Shown here: one piece after another, positions 25,758-33,355 of the stretch
How positions within the stretch are numbered: position 1 is the first letter of the stretch
Layout: the number at the start of each line of letters is the position of its first letter
Source: Lachnospiraceae bacterium
GTDB taxonomy: Bacteria; Bacillota; Clostridia; Lachnospirales; Lachnospiraceae
Assembly: GCA_030527685.1 (NCBI GenBank)
Contig: JAUNAG010000011.1
Location: forward strand, 1 to 33,694
Direction: 5' to 3'
Length of the DNA stretch: 33,694 nucleotides
Translations under genes and position numbers: made by a program
Notes under the pieces: generated by a model
Seen by the model: the letters and a program-made list of their open reading frames with translations, nothing else
Told to the model about the DNA's origin: nothing
Database searches by the model: none

Positions 25758-28442
25758 TTAAAATCCTGCTTCTTTTGAGACACGCTCAATCTCTTCCTTC
25801 AGCATTCTGGCAGAAAGCCGCAGTGCACCCAGGCGCATGATTGTCAGCTGCTCCAGGCCGTCAGAAGTGGCCACCGTAATATTCGCGCGGCCGATCTCTT
25901 CATGCACCGTCCGCTCGATCCAGGCGTCCGCCGTCTCATTTCCCTTTGTAAATACAACTGTCAGATTCTGGTACTTTGATACAGATCCCGGATTGCCCTC
26001 CGTGCGCCATGCATCGAAGACAACCGTTGTATTCACGGCTGTAAAGCCCTGGTAATTGCTGACAATATCCAGCAGCTTTCCGCGTGCCGCTCCCAGATCG
26101 TGCTTTGCAAGATCCCGCAGCTCCGGCCAGTCAAAGATGACATTGTAGCCGTCCACAATCAGCATGGGCTCACGTTTATCCTTCGGCGGATAAATCGGAT
26201 TGCCGTGCTTATCAAGTTTCTGCTTCACTTCATCCGTCCGGCGCACGTGCTCTCCGGCATCACTGCCGTTCCATTTTCTGCGGCCTCTTCCTCCGCTTCT
26301 GTCTGCGTCCTGCAGCTTCACGCCCTCTCTCGACATGCCGAACTGCCGTGCATAAATCTCATTCAGCATCTGCTCCTCATCGGCACTCATCACACCGGAT
26401 GCAGCCCGTTCCTGTCTGGAGATGGCACGGAAGCCCTCATCAGACTCCTCTTCCGCCTCCCATGCATCTTCCTGCGACCAGACCGCATAGGGAAGATGCA
26501 TATATTCCGGCACCATATCCCACGGAACATTGAAGCCTGAGCCGTGTGAACAGAATACAGAGCCTGTCGGGTTCTGCAGATCTGCCTCGGAATCATAGCC
26601 GATCTTCTCGATCATCTCCGCCGCATTGTGACACTCGCGGTAGCCGTTCGGCGTCAGTGCAATCGTGCCTGTTCCCTTCGATGCGCGATGCACCGCCGTC
26701 TGCAGATCTCCTGACTCCGAGACCGGAAGCGAACCGGTCAGACGGACCATCTCTCCGTGTGCACTCTGCAGATATTCCGCGGGATCACATTCCGCCGTTC
26801 TGCGCGTCAGTTCACTCATAATCGTTCCGAACGCATCCTGCGGAATCTCAATGACAAAGGCATACCAGGGCTCCAGCAGCATGGTTCTTGTCTTTTTCAG
26901 TCCCTGTCTGATGGCGCGGTAGGTCGCCTGCCGGAAGTCACCGCCTTCCGTGTGCTTCAGATGCGAGCGGCCGGCGACCAGCGTGATCTTCGTATCCGTC
27001 AGCGCCGATCCGGTCAGAACACCGGGGTGTTCTCTCTCCATCACGTGTGTCAGAATCAGACGCTGCCAGTTGAGATCCAGCACGTCTTCACTCACAGCAG
27101 AAGCACAGGTGATGCCGCTGCCTCTCTCGCCCGGTTCCAGCAGCAGATGCACCTCGGCATAGTGGCGGAGCGGTTCAAAGTGGCCGACACCCTCAACGCT
27201 CTGCACCACTGTTTCCTTAAAGACAATTCTTCCCGGGCCAAATGCAACCGGGGTATCAAAGCGGTCTCTGATCAGCTTTGTCAGAACCTCTGTCTGCACC
27301 TCGCCCATAATCTCGATGTTGATCTCTCCGCGCTCACTGTTCCAGATGATATGAAGAGTCGGATCTTCTTCCTCCAGAACACGCACCGTTCTGTAGAAGG
27401 CACCGGCATTGACACCCGGAGGCAGAAGGAGCCGCCTTGTCATAACAGGCTCCAGAACCGGTTCTGTTCCGTCCGGTTCTGCTCCGATACCGGTCCCCGG
27501 CATAGTTTCCGTCAGTCCCGTGACGACACAGAGCGTTCCCGCAGCGACCTCATCAGCATTTTCATAAGAATCACCTGTATAGAGACGGATCTGGTCGATC
27601 TTCTCACACAGGGTGCCCTCTTCTGTCTGTGCGGAACGGCTCCTGTACTCGACCGGCATGCGGACCTTCAGGCTGCCGCCCGTCACCTTGCCCCAGGTCA
27701 GTCTTGCTCCCTGCGGATCGCGGCTGATCTTGTAGACACGCATGCCGAACTCCTCCGGATAGGTCTTTTCCGGTGTAAAACGGGACAGTCCGTCAAGCAG
27801 TTCCTGTACGCCGTCCATCCGCAGTGCGGAGCCGAACCATACGGGAAACAGCTGCCGTCTTCCGACCGCAGCTGCAATGCTCTCATCACTGATTTTTCCT
27901 TCTTCCGTCCACTCGGAAAGCAGAGCCTCGTCCGTGAGCGCTGTCTCCTCCGCCCAGTTCTCATCCTCTGCCGTAAAATCCACACAGTCCGCAGACAATC
28001 TCTGCCGCAGCTCCTGCATGACGGCATCCTTGTCCGCACCGGGCAGGTCCATCTTGTTGACAAAGATGATGGTCGGAACGCCGTAAAGACCGAGAAGTCT
28101 CCAGAGTGTTCCGGTGTGTCCCTGCACACCGTCCGTTCCGCTGATCACAAGCACCGCGCAGTCCGAAACCTGCAGCGTGCGCTCCGTTTCCGCCGAAAAA
28201 TCGACGTGTCCCGGCGTATCGAGCAGTGTCACGGAAAGATCCGGCACAGAGAACCGCGCCTGCTTTGAAAAGATTGTAATGCCGCGGTCCTTCTCAATCG
28301 CATCCGTATCAAGATGCGTGTCTCCGTGATCCACGCGTCCCGCCGAACGAATCCGTCCGGACAGGAACAGCATGGCCTCGGAAAGTGTCGTTTTTCCGGC
28401 ATCGACATGCGCCAGAATCGAAAGATTGAGATTTCGTTTCAT
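25758..28442 (-). CDS. Tet(M)-like translational GTPase fused to YacP/Rae1-type NYN endonuclease
   Basis: 894 residues; Tet(M)/Tet(O) are about 640. Residues 1-650 are an EF-G-like ribosome-binding GTPase: G1 AHVDAGKT (11-18), RGITI (53-57), DTPGH (75-79), NKMD (129-132), then domains II-V. The Tet(M) domain IV loop SPVSTPAD, needed to displace tetracycline, is replaced by LKHTEGGD (495-502), so drug resistance is doubtful. Residues 655-758 are a charged linker. Residues 759-894 match B. subtilis YacP/Rae1: LIVDGYNVI with D764, VVFDAW with D810, FTKGNETAD (831-839) and ATSDGLEQ with D861, acidic residues of a NYN/PIN nuclease. Rae1 cleaves mRNA in the ribosomal A site. The gene starts 16 nt after the metal ATPase, with AAGGGAAGAG as binding site. 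Combined function is inferred. Confidence 0.92.
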   Translation of the reverse strand: MKRNLNLSILAHVDAGKTTLSEAMLFLSGRIRSAGRVDHGDTHLDTDAIEKDRGITIFSKQARFSVPDLSVTLLDTPGHVDFSAETERTLQVSDCAVLVISGTDGVQGHTGTLWRLLGLYGVPTIIFVNKMDLPGADKDAVMQELRQRLSADCVDFTAEDENWAEETALTDEALLSEWTEEGKISDESIAAAVGRRQLFPVWFGSALRMDGVQELLDGLSRFTPEKTYPEEFGMRVYKISRDPQGARLTWGKVTGGSLKVRMPVEYRSRSAQTEEGTLCEKIDQIRLYTGDSYENADEVAAGTLCVVTGLTETMPGTGIGAEPDGTEPVLEPVMTRRLLLPPGVNAGAFYRTVRVLEEEDPTLHIIWNSERGEINIEIMGEVQTEVLTKLIRDRFDTPVAFGPGRIVFKETVVQSVEGVGHFEPLRHYAEVHLLLEPGERGSGITCASAVSEDVLDLNWQRLILTHVMEREHPGVLTGSALTDTKITLVAGRSHLKHTEGGDFRQATYRAIRQGLKKTRTMLLEPWYAFVIEIPQDAFGTIMSELTRRTAECDPAEYLQSAHGEMVRLTGSLPVSESGDLQTAVHRASKGTGTIALTPNGYRECHNAAEMIEKIGYDSEADLQNPTGSVFCSHGSGFNVPWDMVPEYMHLPYAVWSQEDAWEAEEESDEGFRAISRQERAASGVMSADEEQMLNEIYARQFGMSREGVKLQDADRSGGRGRRKWNGSDAGEHVRRTDEVKQKLDKHGNPIYPPKDKREPMLIVDGYNVIFDWPELRDLAKHDLGAARGKLLDIVSNYQGFTAVNTTVVFDAWRTEGNPGSVSKYQNLTVVFTKGNETADAWIERTVHEEIGRANITVATSDGLEQLTIMRLGALRLSARMLKEEIERVSKEAGF

Positions 28443-28458
28443 TCTCTTCCCTTTATTT

Positions 28459-30381
28459 TCAGATCGTTGACTTGACTGCCAGCAGTCTCATGGCATTCAG
28501 GATGCACAGAACCGCTACGCCGACATCGGCGAATACAGCTGCCCACATGTTGGCAATTCCGAATGCACCGAGCACCAGAATCAGCGCCTTTACAGCAAGT
28601 GCAAATACAATATTCTGCTTGGAGATGCCGACCGTCTTACGAGCAATCTTCATGACCTTCGGGATGCGGCTTAAGTCGTCATCCATGATGACAAGATCTG
28701 CTGCCTCAATGGCTGCATCCGATCCCATCATGCCCATTGCAATACCGACATCCGCACGCATCAGCACCGGCGCATCATTGATACCGTCTCCGATAAATGC
28801 TGTTGCTCCACTGCCTTCGCCGCCCTTCAGCAGCTCCTCGACACGCGCCACCTTATCCTGCGGCAGCAGCTCTGCATAGACTTTGTCGACACCGATCTCA
28901 CGGCCGACAGCCTCTGCCACGCCTCTGTGATCGCCGGTCAGCATGACGAAGTTCTTAACGCCCTGCTCCTTCATGGCGGCAATCACAGCCTTTGTGTCCT
29001 TCTTAATTGTATCACTGATCAGAACTGCACCAAGATAACGTCCGTCCTCTGCCACGTAGCAGATTGTGGATGCGGCGTCTTCAACCGGTGTATAAGCAGC
29101 GCCGAAGCGCTCCATCAGTCTTCCGTTGCCGACAGCGATGGTCTTTCCGCCGACCACAGCTGTCAGGCCTTCGCCTGCATAATTGTCCGTATCTGTAATC
29201 CGTTCTTCCGAAAGCTCTTCAGCCTTTCCTTCCTGTGTTTTGGCAAATGCTTCGCAGATCGACTTTGCGATCGGATGTGTTGACAGTCCTTCTGCCGCAG
29301 CTGCTGCGCGTAAGACTTCTTCTTCAGAAACACCTGCAGCCGGAATGACTTCCGTAACACGGAAGCTTCCTTCCGTCAGTGTGCCCGTCTTATCAGACAC
29401 AACGGTCTCAAGAGATGCCAGCAGCTCCAGATAATTGGAGCCCTTGACCAGTGCGCCGTTCTTTGATGCAGCTCCGATTCCGCCGAAGAATGCCAGCGGA
29501 ACAGAGATCACCAGTGCGCACGGGCAGGAGATAACCAGGAAGGTGCAGGCACGATAGATCCAGGTCATCCACTCTCCCGTCACAATTGACGGAATGATGG
29601 CCAGTGCCAGCGCACCGAATACGACTGCCGGCGTATAATATCTTGCAAATCTTGTGATAAATGCTTCTGTCTTCGATTTCTTCTCGGATGCCTCTTCTAC
29701 CATCTCCAGAATTCTGGAAACAGTAGAATCCTCATAGGCCTTCAGTGCGCGAATACGAAGAAGTCCCTCACCGTTGACACAGCCCGAAATTACCTGTGAA
29801 CCCGGACGTGCTGTTCTCGGCACCGACTCACCTGTCAGTGCTGCCGTGTTGACAAGACTCTCACCTGTCAGCACTTCACCGTCAACCGGAATCTTTTCGC
29901 CCGGACGGATGACCAGGATATTGCCGATCTCGACATCATCCGGATCAATCTCTTCGATAGAACCGTCCTCATGCTCCAGATTCGCAGATTCCGGAGCAAT
30001 ATTCATCAGCTCGGTAATCGAACCTCTGGACTTGCCGACTGCGTAGCTCTGGAACCACTCACCAACCTGGTAGAACAGCATGACGGCCGCAGCCTCTTCA
30101 TACTCACCTGTAATAAAGGCACCGATGGTGGCGATTGTCATCAGGAATGACTCGTCCATCATCTGTCCGTGCATGATGCCGAGGACTGCATTCTTCAGAA
30201 CATCAGCTCCGGCGATCAGGTACGGAATCAGATAAAGCACCAGTGTCAGAATACGATTCTCAAACACTGCCGGGACCGCGCCTGTCTTCTCTGTGATCAT
30301 CAGCACTGCGAGAATCACAATCGCACAGAGGATCCGTTTTCCTTCTTTTTTCAGCTTTCCTGACATAACCGTCACACTCAC
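28459..30381 (-). CDS. P1B-type Zn/Cd/Pb-exporting ATPase without its own HMA domain
   Basis: 640 residues counted from a GTG at 30381; an ATG at 30366 is an alternative and neither has a good binding site. The order is actuator TGES (183-186), metal-binding CPC in TM6 (286-288), phosphorylation DKTGT (330-334), HP motif STHPIA (369-370) and GDGINDAP (531-538). The last membrane segment has FADVG with D619, the aspartate typical of the Zn2+/Cd2+/Pb2+ subgroup (ZntA, CadA). The protein lacks an N-terminal heavy-metal domain, which is encoded separately just upstream. It probably exports excess zinc or cadmium. Confidence 0.94.
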   Translation of the reverse strand: MSVTVMSGKLKKEGKRILCAIVILAVLMITEKTGAVPAVFENRILTLVLYLIPYLIAGADVLKNAVLGIMHGQMMDESFLMTIATIGAFITGEYEEAAAVMLFYQVGEWFQSYAVGKSRGSITELMNIAPESANLEHEDGSIEEIDPDDVEIGNILVIRPGEKIPVDGEVLTGESLVNTAALTGESVPRTARPGSQVISGCVNGEGLLRIRALKAYEDSTVSRILEMVEEASEKKSKTEAFITRFARYYTPAVVFGALALAIIPSIVTGEWMTWIYRACTFLVISCPCALVISVPLAFFGGIGAASKNGALVKGSNYLELLASLETVVSDKTGTLTEGSFRVTEVIPAAGVSEEEVLRAAAAAEGLSTHPIAKSICEAFAKTQEGKAEELSEERITDTDNYAGEGLTAVVGGKTIAVGNGRLMERFGAAYTPVEDAASTICYVAEDGRYLGAVLISDTIKKDTKAVIAAMKEQGVKNFVMLTGDHRGVAEAVGREIGVDKVYAELLPQDKVARVEELLKGGEGSGATAFIGDGINDAPVLMRADVGIAMGMMGSDAAIEAADLVIMDDDLSRIPKVMKIARKTVGISKQNIVFALAVKALILVLGAFGIANMWAAVFADVGVAVLCILNAMRLLAVKSTI

Positions 30382-30413
30382 TTTCTTATCACTTGCCGAC
30401 AGCTCTCCGATAA

Positions 30414-30435
30414 GATCTGCTGTCAGATCTCCTTC
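30414..30435 (-). promoter_or_regulatory. Strong SD plus hairpin upstream of the metal ATPase, without a close start codon
   Basis: GAAGGAG (30429-30435 on minus) lies 9 nt after the HMA gene stop codon and abuts a 6-bp hairpin GATCTG/CAGATC (30414-30429). No ATG, GTG or TTG lies at a normal distance; the in-frame codon 2 nt away is CTG. The frame is open back to this point. Confidence 0.35.
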
Positions 30436-30444
30436 TCAATTCGA

Positions 30445-30660
30445 TCAGATCTCAACGCTGAAATCCGGCTCGATCTTCTTTCCTGCTGCAATAGCCTTCT
30501 GCAGAATTTCATCGAAGCTTGCATCATCTGCTTCCAGTGTGAACTTCTGCATCATGAAATTCACCTTTGCATCCGTAACGCCTTCAATCTTCCTGACAGC
30601 GTCCTCTACCTTTGCAGCGCAGTTTGCACAGTCAATTTCGCACTTGAACTTCTTCTTCAT
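30445..30660 (-). CDS. Single-domain heavy-metal-binding (HMA) protein
   Basis: 71 residues, a single HMA domain of beta-alpha-beta-beta-alpha-beta type. The metal site is DCANC (10-14), the Asp-Cys-x-x-Cys variant common in Zn/Cd ATPase N-terminal domains; copper chaperones usually have Met or Thr at that position. The rest (KVEDAVRKIEGVTDAKVNF) is normal. It probably replaces the missing N-terminal domain of the ATPase encoded next, delivering or sensing metal. The start follows AAAAAAGGAGAATTC. Confidence 0.92.
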   Translation of the reverse strand: MKKKFKCEIDCANCAAKVEDAVRKIEGVTDAKVNFMMQKFTLEADDASFDEILQKAIAAGKKIEPDFSVEI

Positions 30661-30727
30661 TTTGAATTCTCCTTTTTTGAAATGATTTATTTATATATTT
30701 TATAAGATACAGGATAAAGCGGTCTGA

Positions 30728-31069
30728 TCACTCTTCGATGTGATCGCGTCCCATTGCAATGATGGTTTTGACATGATCGTCTGCCAGGCTGTAGTAATTC
30801 GATTTTCCTTCGCGCCGCTGACTGATCAGCCTTGAAGTACGGAGAATTTTCAGCTGATGTGATACAGCCGACTGGTTCATCTCCAGATCGTCGCAGATCT
30901 CGGAAACATTTTTCTCACCCTGAAAGAGATCAAAAAGAATCCGGATTCTTGTCGAATCGCCGAACACCTTAAAAAGCTCCGCAAGTTCGCACAGCTCATC
31001 TTCCGACACGTCCGAAACCAGATGGTTCATGTTCAGTGAGCAAAGCTCATCTATATGCTCTCCCATTGC
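30728..31069 (-). CDS. ArsR/SmtB-family metal-responsive repressor
   Basis: About 112 residues from the ATG at 31069, which has AAGGAG 5 nt before it (a further ATG at 31084 overlaps that site). A winged-helix domain is visible: DSTRIRILFDL, and recognition helix NQSAVSHQLKILRTSRLI. The last helix has D-x-H-x10-H-x2-E (LADDHVK...RDHIEE), the same D, H, H, E set as the alpha-5 zinc site of SmtB. No alpha-3 Cys-x-Cys site is seen. It should leave DNA when zinc (or a similar ion) binds. It is first gene of the operon and has a fitting operator in its own promoter. Confidence 0.93.
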   Translation of the reverse strand, partial: AMGEHIDELCSLNMNHLVSDVSEDELCELAELFKVFGDSTRIRILFDLFQGEKNVSEICDDLEMNQSAVSHQLKILRTSRLISQRREGKSNYYSLADDHVKTIIAMGRDHIEE

Positions 31070-31092
31070 TTCTCCTTTCTTCATCAGGTTTT

Positions 31093-31116
31093 ATGATGAA
31101 CAACCGTTCATATGAA
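31093..31116. promoter_or_regulatory. SmtB/CzrA-type operator
   Basis: An inverted repeat, read on minus as ATATGAACGGTTGTTCATCAT, with half-sites ATGAAC/GTTCAT (31096-31101, 31106-31111) separated by 4 nt. It fits the ATATGAACA-x2-TGTTCATAT consensus of SmtB/CzrA operators and lies just downstream of the operon -10. Confidence 0.75.
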
Positions 31117-31117
31117 T

Positions 31118-31145
31118 ATATTATCATATGTTGTTTATAAGTCAA
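31118..31145 (-). promoter_or_regulatory. Promoter of the arsR-HMA-ATPase-GTPase operon
   Basis: On minus: TTGACT (31140-31145), 16-nt spacer, TAATAT (31118-31123), with the operator immediately after it. Confidence 0.65.
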
Positions 31146-31175
31146 TTGTTTTTTCTGTTTTTCTTCACTTTTTTG

Positions 31176-31192
31176 CATCCGGAAATCGGATG
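31176..31192. promoter_or_regulatory. Inverted repeat in the lysR-arsR intergenic region
   Basis: CATCCG-gaaat-CGGATG. The arms contain the LysR-type pattern of T and A separated by 11 nt, so this may be an autoregulatory LysR site. Evidence is only the symmetry and the position 100 nt before lysR. Confidence 0.3.
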
Positions 31193-31291
31193 TTTAATAA
31201 GTCAGCTCCTGCTACTTTTCAAACACGGTCGAATACGTTATGATTCCGAATGTAAACGAGCCGTGAGCTCTTTTGAAAGGACAGTCTTATT

Positions 31292-32209
31292 ATGACTCTT
31301 CAGCAGATTCGCTACGTTCTGACAATCAATGACAGCGGCACCATGATCAGCGCCGCAGAAAAACTATATATCTCCCAGCCCGCTCTGACTGCCTCCCTGA
31401 AGGATCTGGAGAACGAGCTCGGCATCCGGATCTTTTCCCGCAGCCCCCACGGCATGACGCCGACCAGAGACGGCGCTTCATTTATCGCCCGTGCCCGCAA
31501 CCTCTATCAGCAGTATGAACTGCTGGAGGACGCCTACAGTGTCGAGAGCAACCGCCGGCAGGAGTTCGGCATCTCCACGCAGCACTACTCCTTCGTTGTG
31601 CAGGCCTTCTCTCAGATGCTGCAGGACTTCGACACAGGCAAATATCACTTTTCTCTGCTTGAGACCACCACAACAAACATCATCCGCAATGTCGCAGAAG
31701 GCAGAAGCGAAATCGGCATTCTCTACTTAAGCGATTACAACAGCCGCTATCTGAAGAGACTGTTTACGGAGAATCAGCTGGAATTCCATCCGCTGATCAA
31801 GTGCTCCGCCTATGTTTATCTGGCAAAATCGCATCCCCTTGCAGACCGCTCCTCCATCACCTTCGAGGAACTGATGGACTACCCGTGCCTGCAGTTTGAG
31901 CAGGGATCTCAGGGTTCTTCCTTCCTCGCGGAAGAAATCTTAAGCGACCGCGAGTATCTGCGCACCATTACCACCAATGACCGCGCCACCAACCTGAACC
32001 TGATGAAGTCCATCAATGCCTACACCCTGTGCTCCGGCATCATCAGTGAAGAGCTCAACGGCTCCGATTATATCGCTGTTCCCTTCCATGAAGACCGCAG
32101 GCACCGCAACCAGAGTATGACCATCGGCTATCTGATTCCGAGAGGCTCTGTACTCAACAAGATCGGAACTGTATTTATTGAAGAAATCCAAAAGCTGCTT
32201 CAGCAGTGA
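31292..32209 (+). CDS. LysR-family transcriptional regulator
   Basis: A 305-residue LysR-type regulator. The N-terminal helix-turn-helix is clear (MTLQQIRYVLTINDSGTMIS, AAEKLYISQPALTASLKDLE, GIRIFSR). The co-inducer domain at about 90-300 has the normal two-lobe layout (EIGILYL, YVYLAKSHPLAD). The start follows GAAAGGACAGTC. It is divergent from the arsR operon and convergent with the CobW-like genes, so its target is not obvious; it may regulate itself or a distant locus. Ligand unknown. Confidence 0.93.
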   Translation: MTLQQIRYVLTINDSGTMISAAEKLYISQPALTASLKDLENELGIRIFSRSPHGMTPTRDGASFIARARNLYQQYELLEDAYSVESNRRQEFGISTQHYSFVVQAFSQMLQDFDTGKYHFSLLETTTTNIIRNVAEGRSEIGILYLSDYNSRYLKRLFTENQLEFHPLIKCSAYVYLAKSHPLADRSSITFEELMDYPCLQFEQGSQGSSFLAEEILSDREYLRTITTNDRATNLNLMKSINAYTLCSGIISEELNGSDYIAVPFHEDRRHRNQSMTIGYLIPRGSVLNKIGTVFIEEIQKLLQQ

Positions 32210-32255
32210 ACAGAGCAAAACAGCGAATACGTCAAACGAATAATTCAAAATACAA

Positions 32256-32300
32256 AAAACTGCCGCACCGTGAGAACTGATCTCCCGATGCGGCAGTTTT
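32256..32300. terminator. Bidirectional terminator between lysR and the CobW-like gene
   Basis: A 12-bp perfect stem AAAACTGCCGCA/TGCGGCAGTTTT, T-rich on both sides (GTATTTTT on plus, TTTTTTGTATTTT on minus). Serves both convergent genes. Confidence 0.9.
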
Positions 32301-32319
32301 GTATTTTTCAAATCACTTT

Positions 32320-33276
32320 TTAATTGAAATAAACCAGATCTGACTCCGGTGCCTCGCAGCGGCTGATTTCCTGTACACGGAAGACAGGTCCCTTGCCTCT
32401 GTAAGCCATCAGATGACGGATCTCGACCTTTGCCGTGATCTCTACCCAATCACCCTCAGCATACTTCGGTGCGTCCGGGCTTGCGCAGATATAGCCGATG
32501 AACTGGACATCATCCGCACAGCAGGTCATCGCACTCCAGCCAAGAGCAAAGCGCTTGGAGCCAAGGCCTGACGGCTTCTTAACTTTTCCGCGGAAATGTA
32601 CGGTCTTTCCCTCATACTTCTCCGGATCATCCTGCATATCCACATAGAAGATGCCGTAATCGCAGTCCTCAATGTTGATGACATCTGCATCCATATCATA
32701 GGGAAGAGTATCCTGGAAGAGATCAATCATCTCTCCGTCTGTTCCCTCAAATGCAAGTTCGCAGGCCGGATTGGTTACCTTGATGCCGCGTCTGAAATCG
32801 GAGAGCTGCATGTCCTCCTTGCAGCGGTTAAAGATAACCAGATCTGTGTTGGCAAACATCTCTGTAAACAGAGACTTCATGTTCACACGATATACCGGAT
32901 ATGTCACTGCATCGACATTGACAATCTCCTGTACGATGCCCCAGCCCTCCGGAAGCTTCAGCTCTTCTGCCTTGCGGACGCCCCATAAGGGATTCAGCTC
33001 CAGCAGAACGCGTCCCGGATGAACATCCCGTTCAAACTCACAGAGCTTTTCGTAAGTGAACTCCTCTTCCGATTCAATATCCTGTACAAATGTACGGTAT
33101 TTCGTCAGGTCAGCGGAATCATATTCCTCCTCGCCCTCCTCTGTACTGATGATCAGAGTTGCCTGCGGGATCTGGAAATAATCCTGTCTGACGGTCTTGT
33201 TGATAAAGCTTGTCTTGCCGCTTTCCAGAAATCCGGTAATCAGGTACACCGGTACGCGAATATCGTCTTCTTCCAT
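32320..33276 (-). CDS. CobW-like GTPase fused to a YcgQ/TIGR03943-like C-terminal domain
   Basis: 318 residues. Residues 1-190 resemble CobW/COG0523 metallochaperone GTPases: P-loop TGFLESGKT (14-22) and ELNPLWG. However, the family CxCC metal motif is absent and the base-specificity motif is changed to NRCKED (150-155), so GTP and metal handling may be altered. Residues 195-318 resemble the C-terminal part of TIGR03943/YcgQ proteins: MTCCADDVQFIGYIC with C252-C253, and EGDWVEITAKVE. In Bacillota YcgQ, YcgR and CobW proteins are associated with metal handling. It follows another CobW gene by 79 nt with a hairpin in the gap. The start follows GAGGTTTAAAG. Confidence 0.82.
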   Translation of the reverse strand: MEEDDIRVPVYLITGFLESGKTSFINKTVRQDYFQIPQATLIISTEEGEEEYDSADLTKYRTFVQDIESEEEFTYEKLCEFERDVHPGRVLLELNPLWGVRKAEELKLPEGWGIVQEIVNVDAVTYPVYRVNMKSLFTEMFANTDLVIFNRCKEDMQLSDFRRGIKVTNPACELAFEGTDGEMIDLFQDTLPYDMDADVINIEDCDYGIFYVDMQDDPEKYEGKTVHFRGKVKKPSGLGSKRFALGWSAMTCCADDVQFIGYICASPDAPKYAEGDWVEITAKVEIRHLMAYRGKGPVFRVQEISRCEAPESDLVYFN

Positions 33277-33299
33277 CTTTAAACCTCATTCTATAATGC

Positions 33300-33330
33300 G
33301 ATTGCGTGGGACTTACCGTCCTGCGCAATC
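33300..33330 (-). other. Hairpin between the two CobW-family genes
   Basis: GATTGCG-ca-GGAC-ggtaa-GTCC-ca-CGCAATC on minus: 11 base pairs in two helices around a symmetric CA/CA internal loop. No U-tract. It could limit expression of the downstream gene or bind a regulator; unknown. Confidence 0.45.
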
Positions 33331-33355
33331 AGTCAGCTTTTATGTATTCGTGTTT

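Noticed and set aside
26757..28268. Plus-strand open frame (503 codons) opposite the GTPase-nuclease gene
   Set aside because: Entirely antisense to the motif-bearing GTPase; no ribosome binding site or recognisable domain.
25758..28442. Calling the GTPase a tetracycline resistance gene
   Set aside because: The Tet(M)/Tet(O) domain IV loop SPVSTPAD is replaced by LKHTEGGD, and the C-terminus carries a nuclease. Family resemblance alone does not support resistance.
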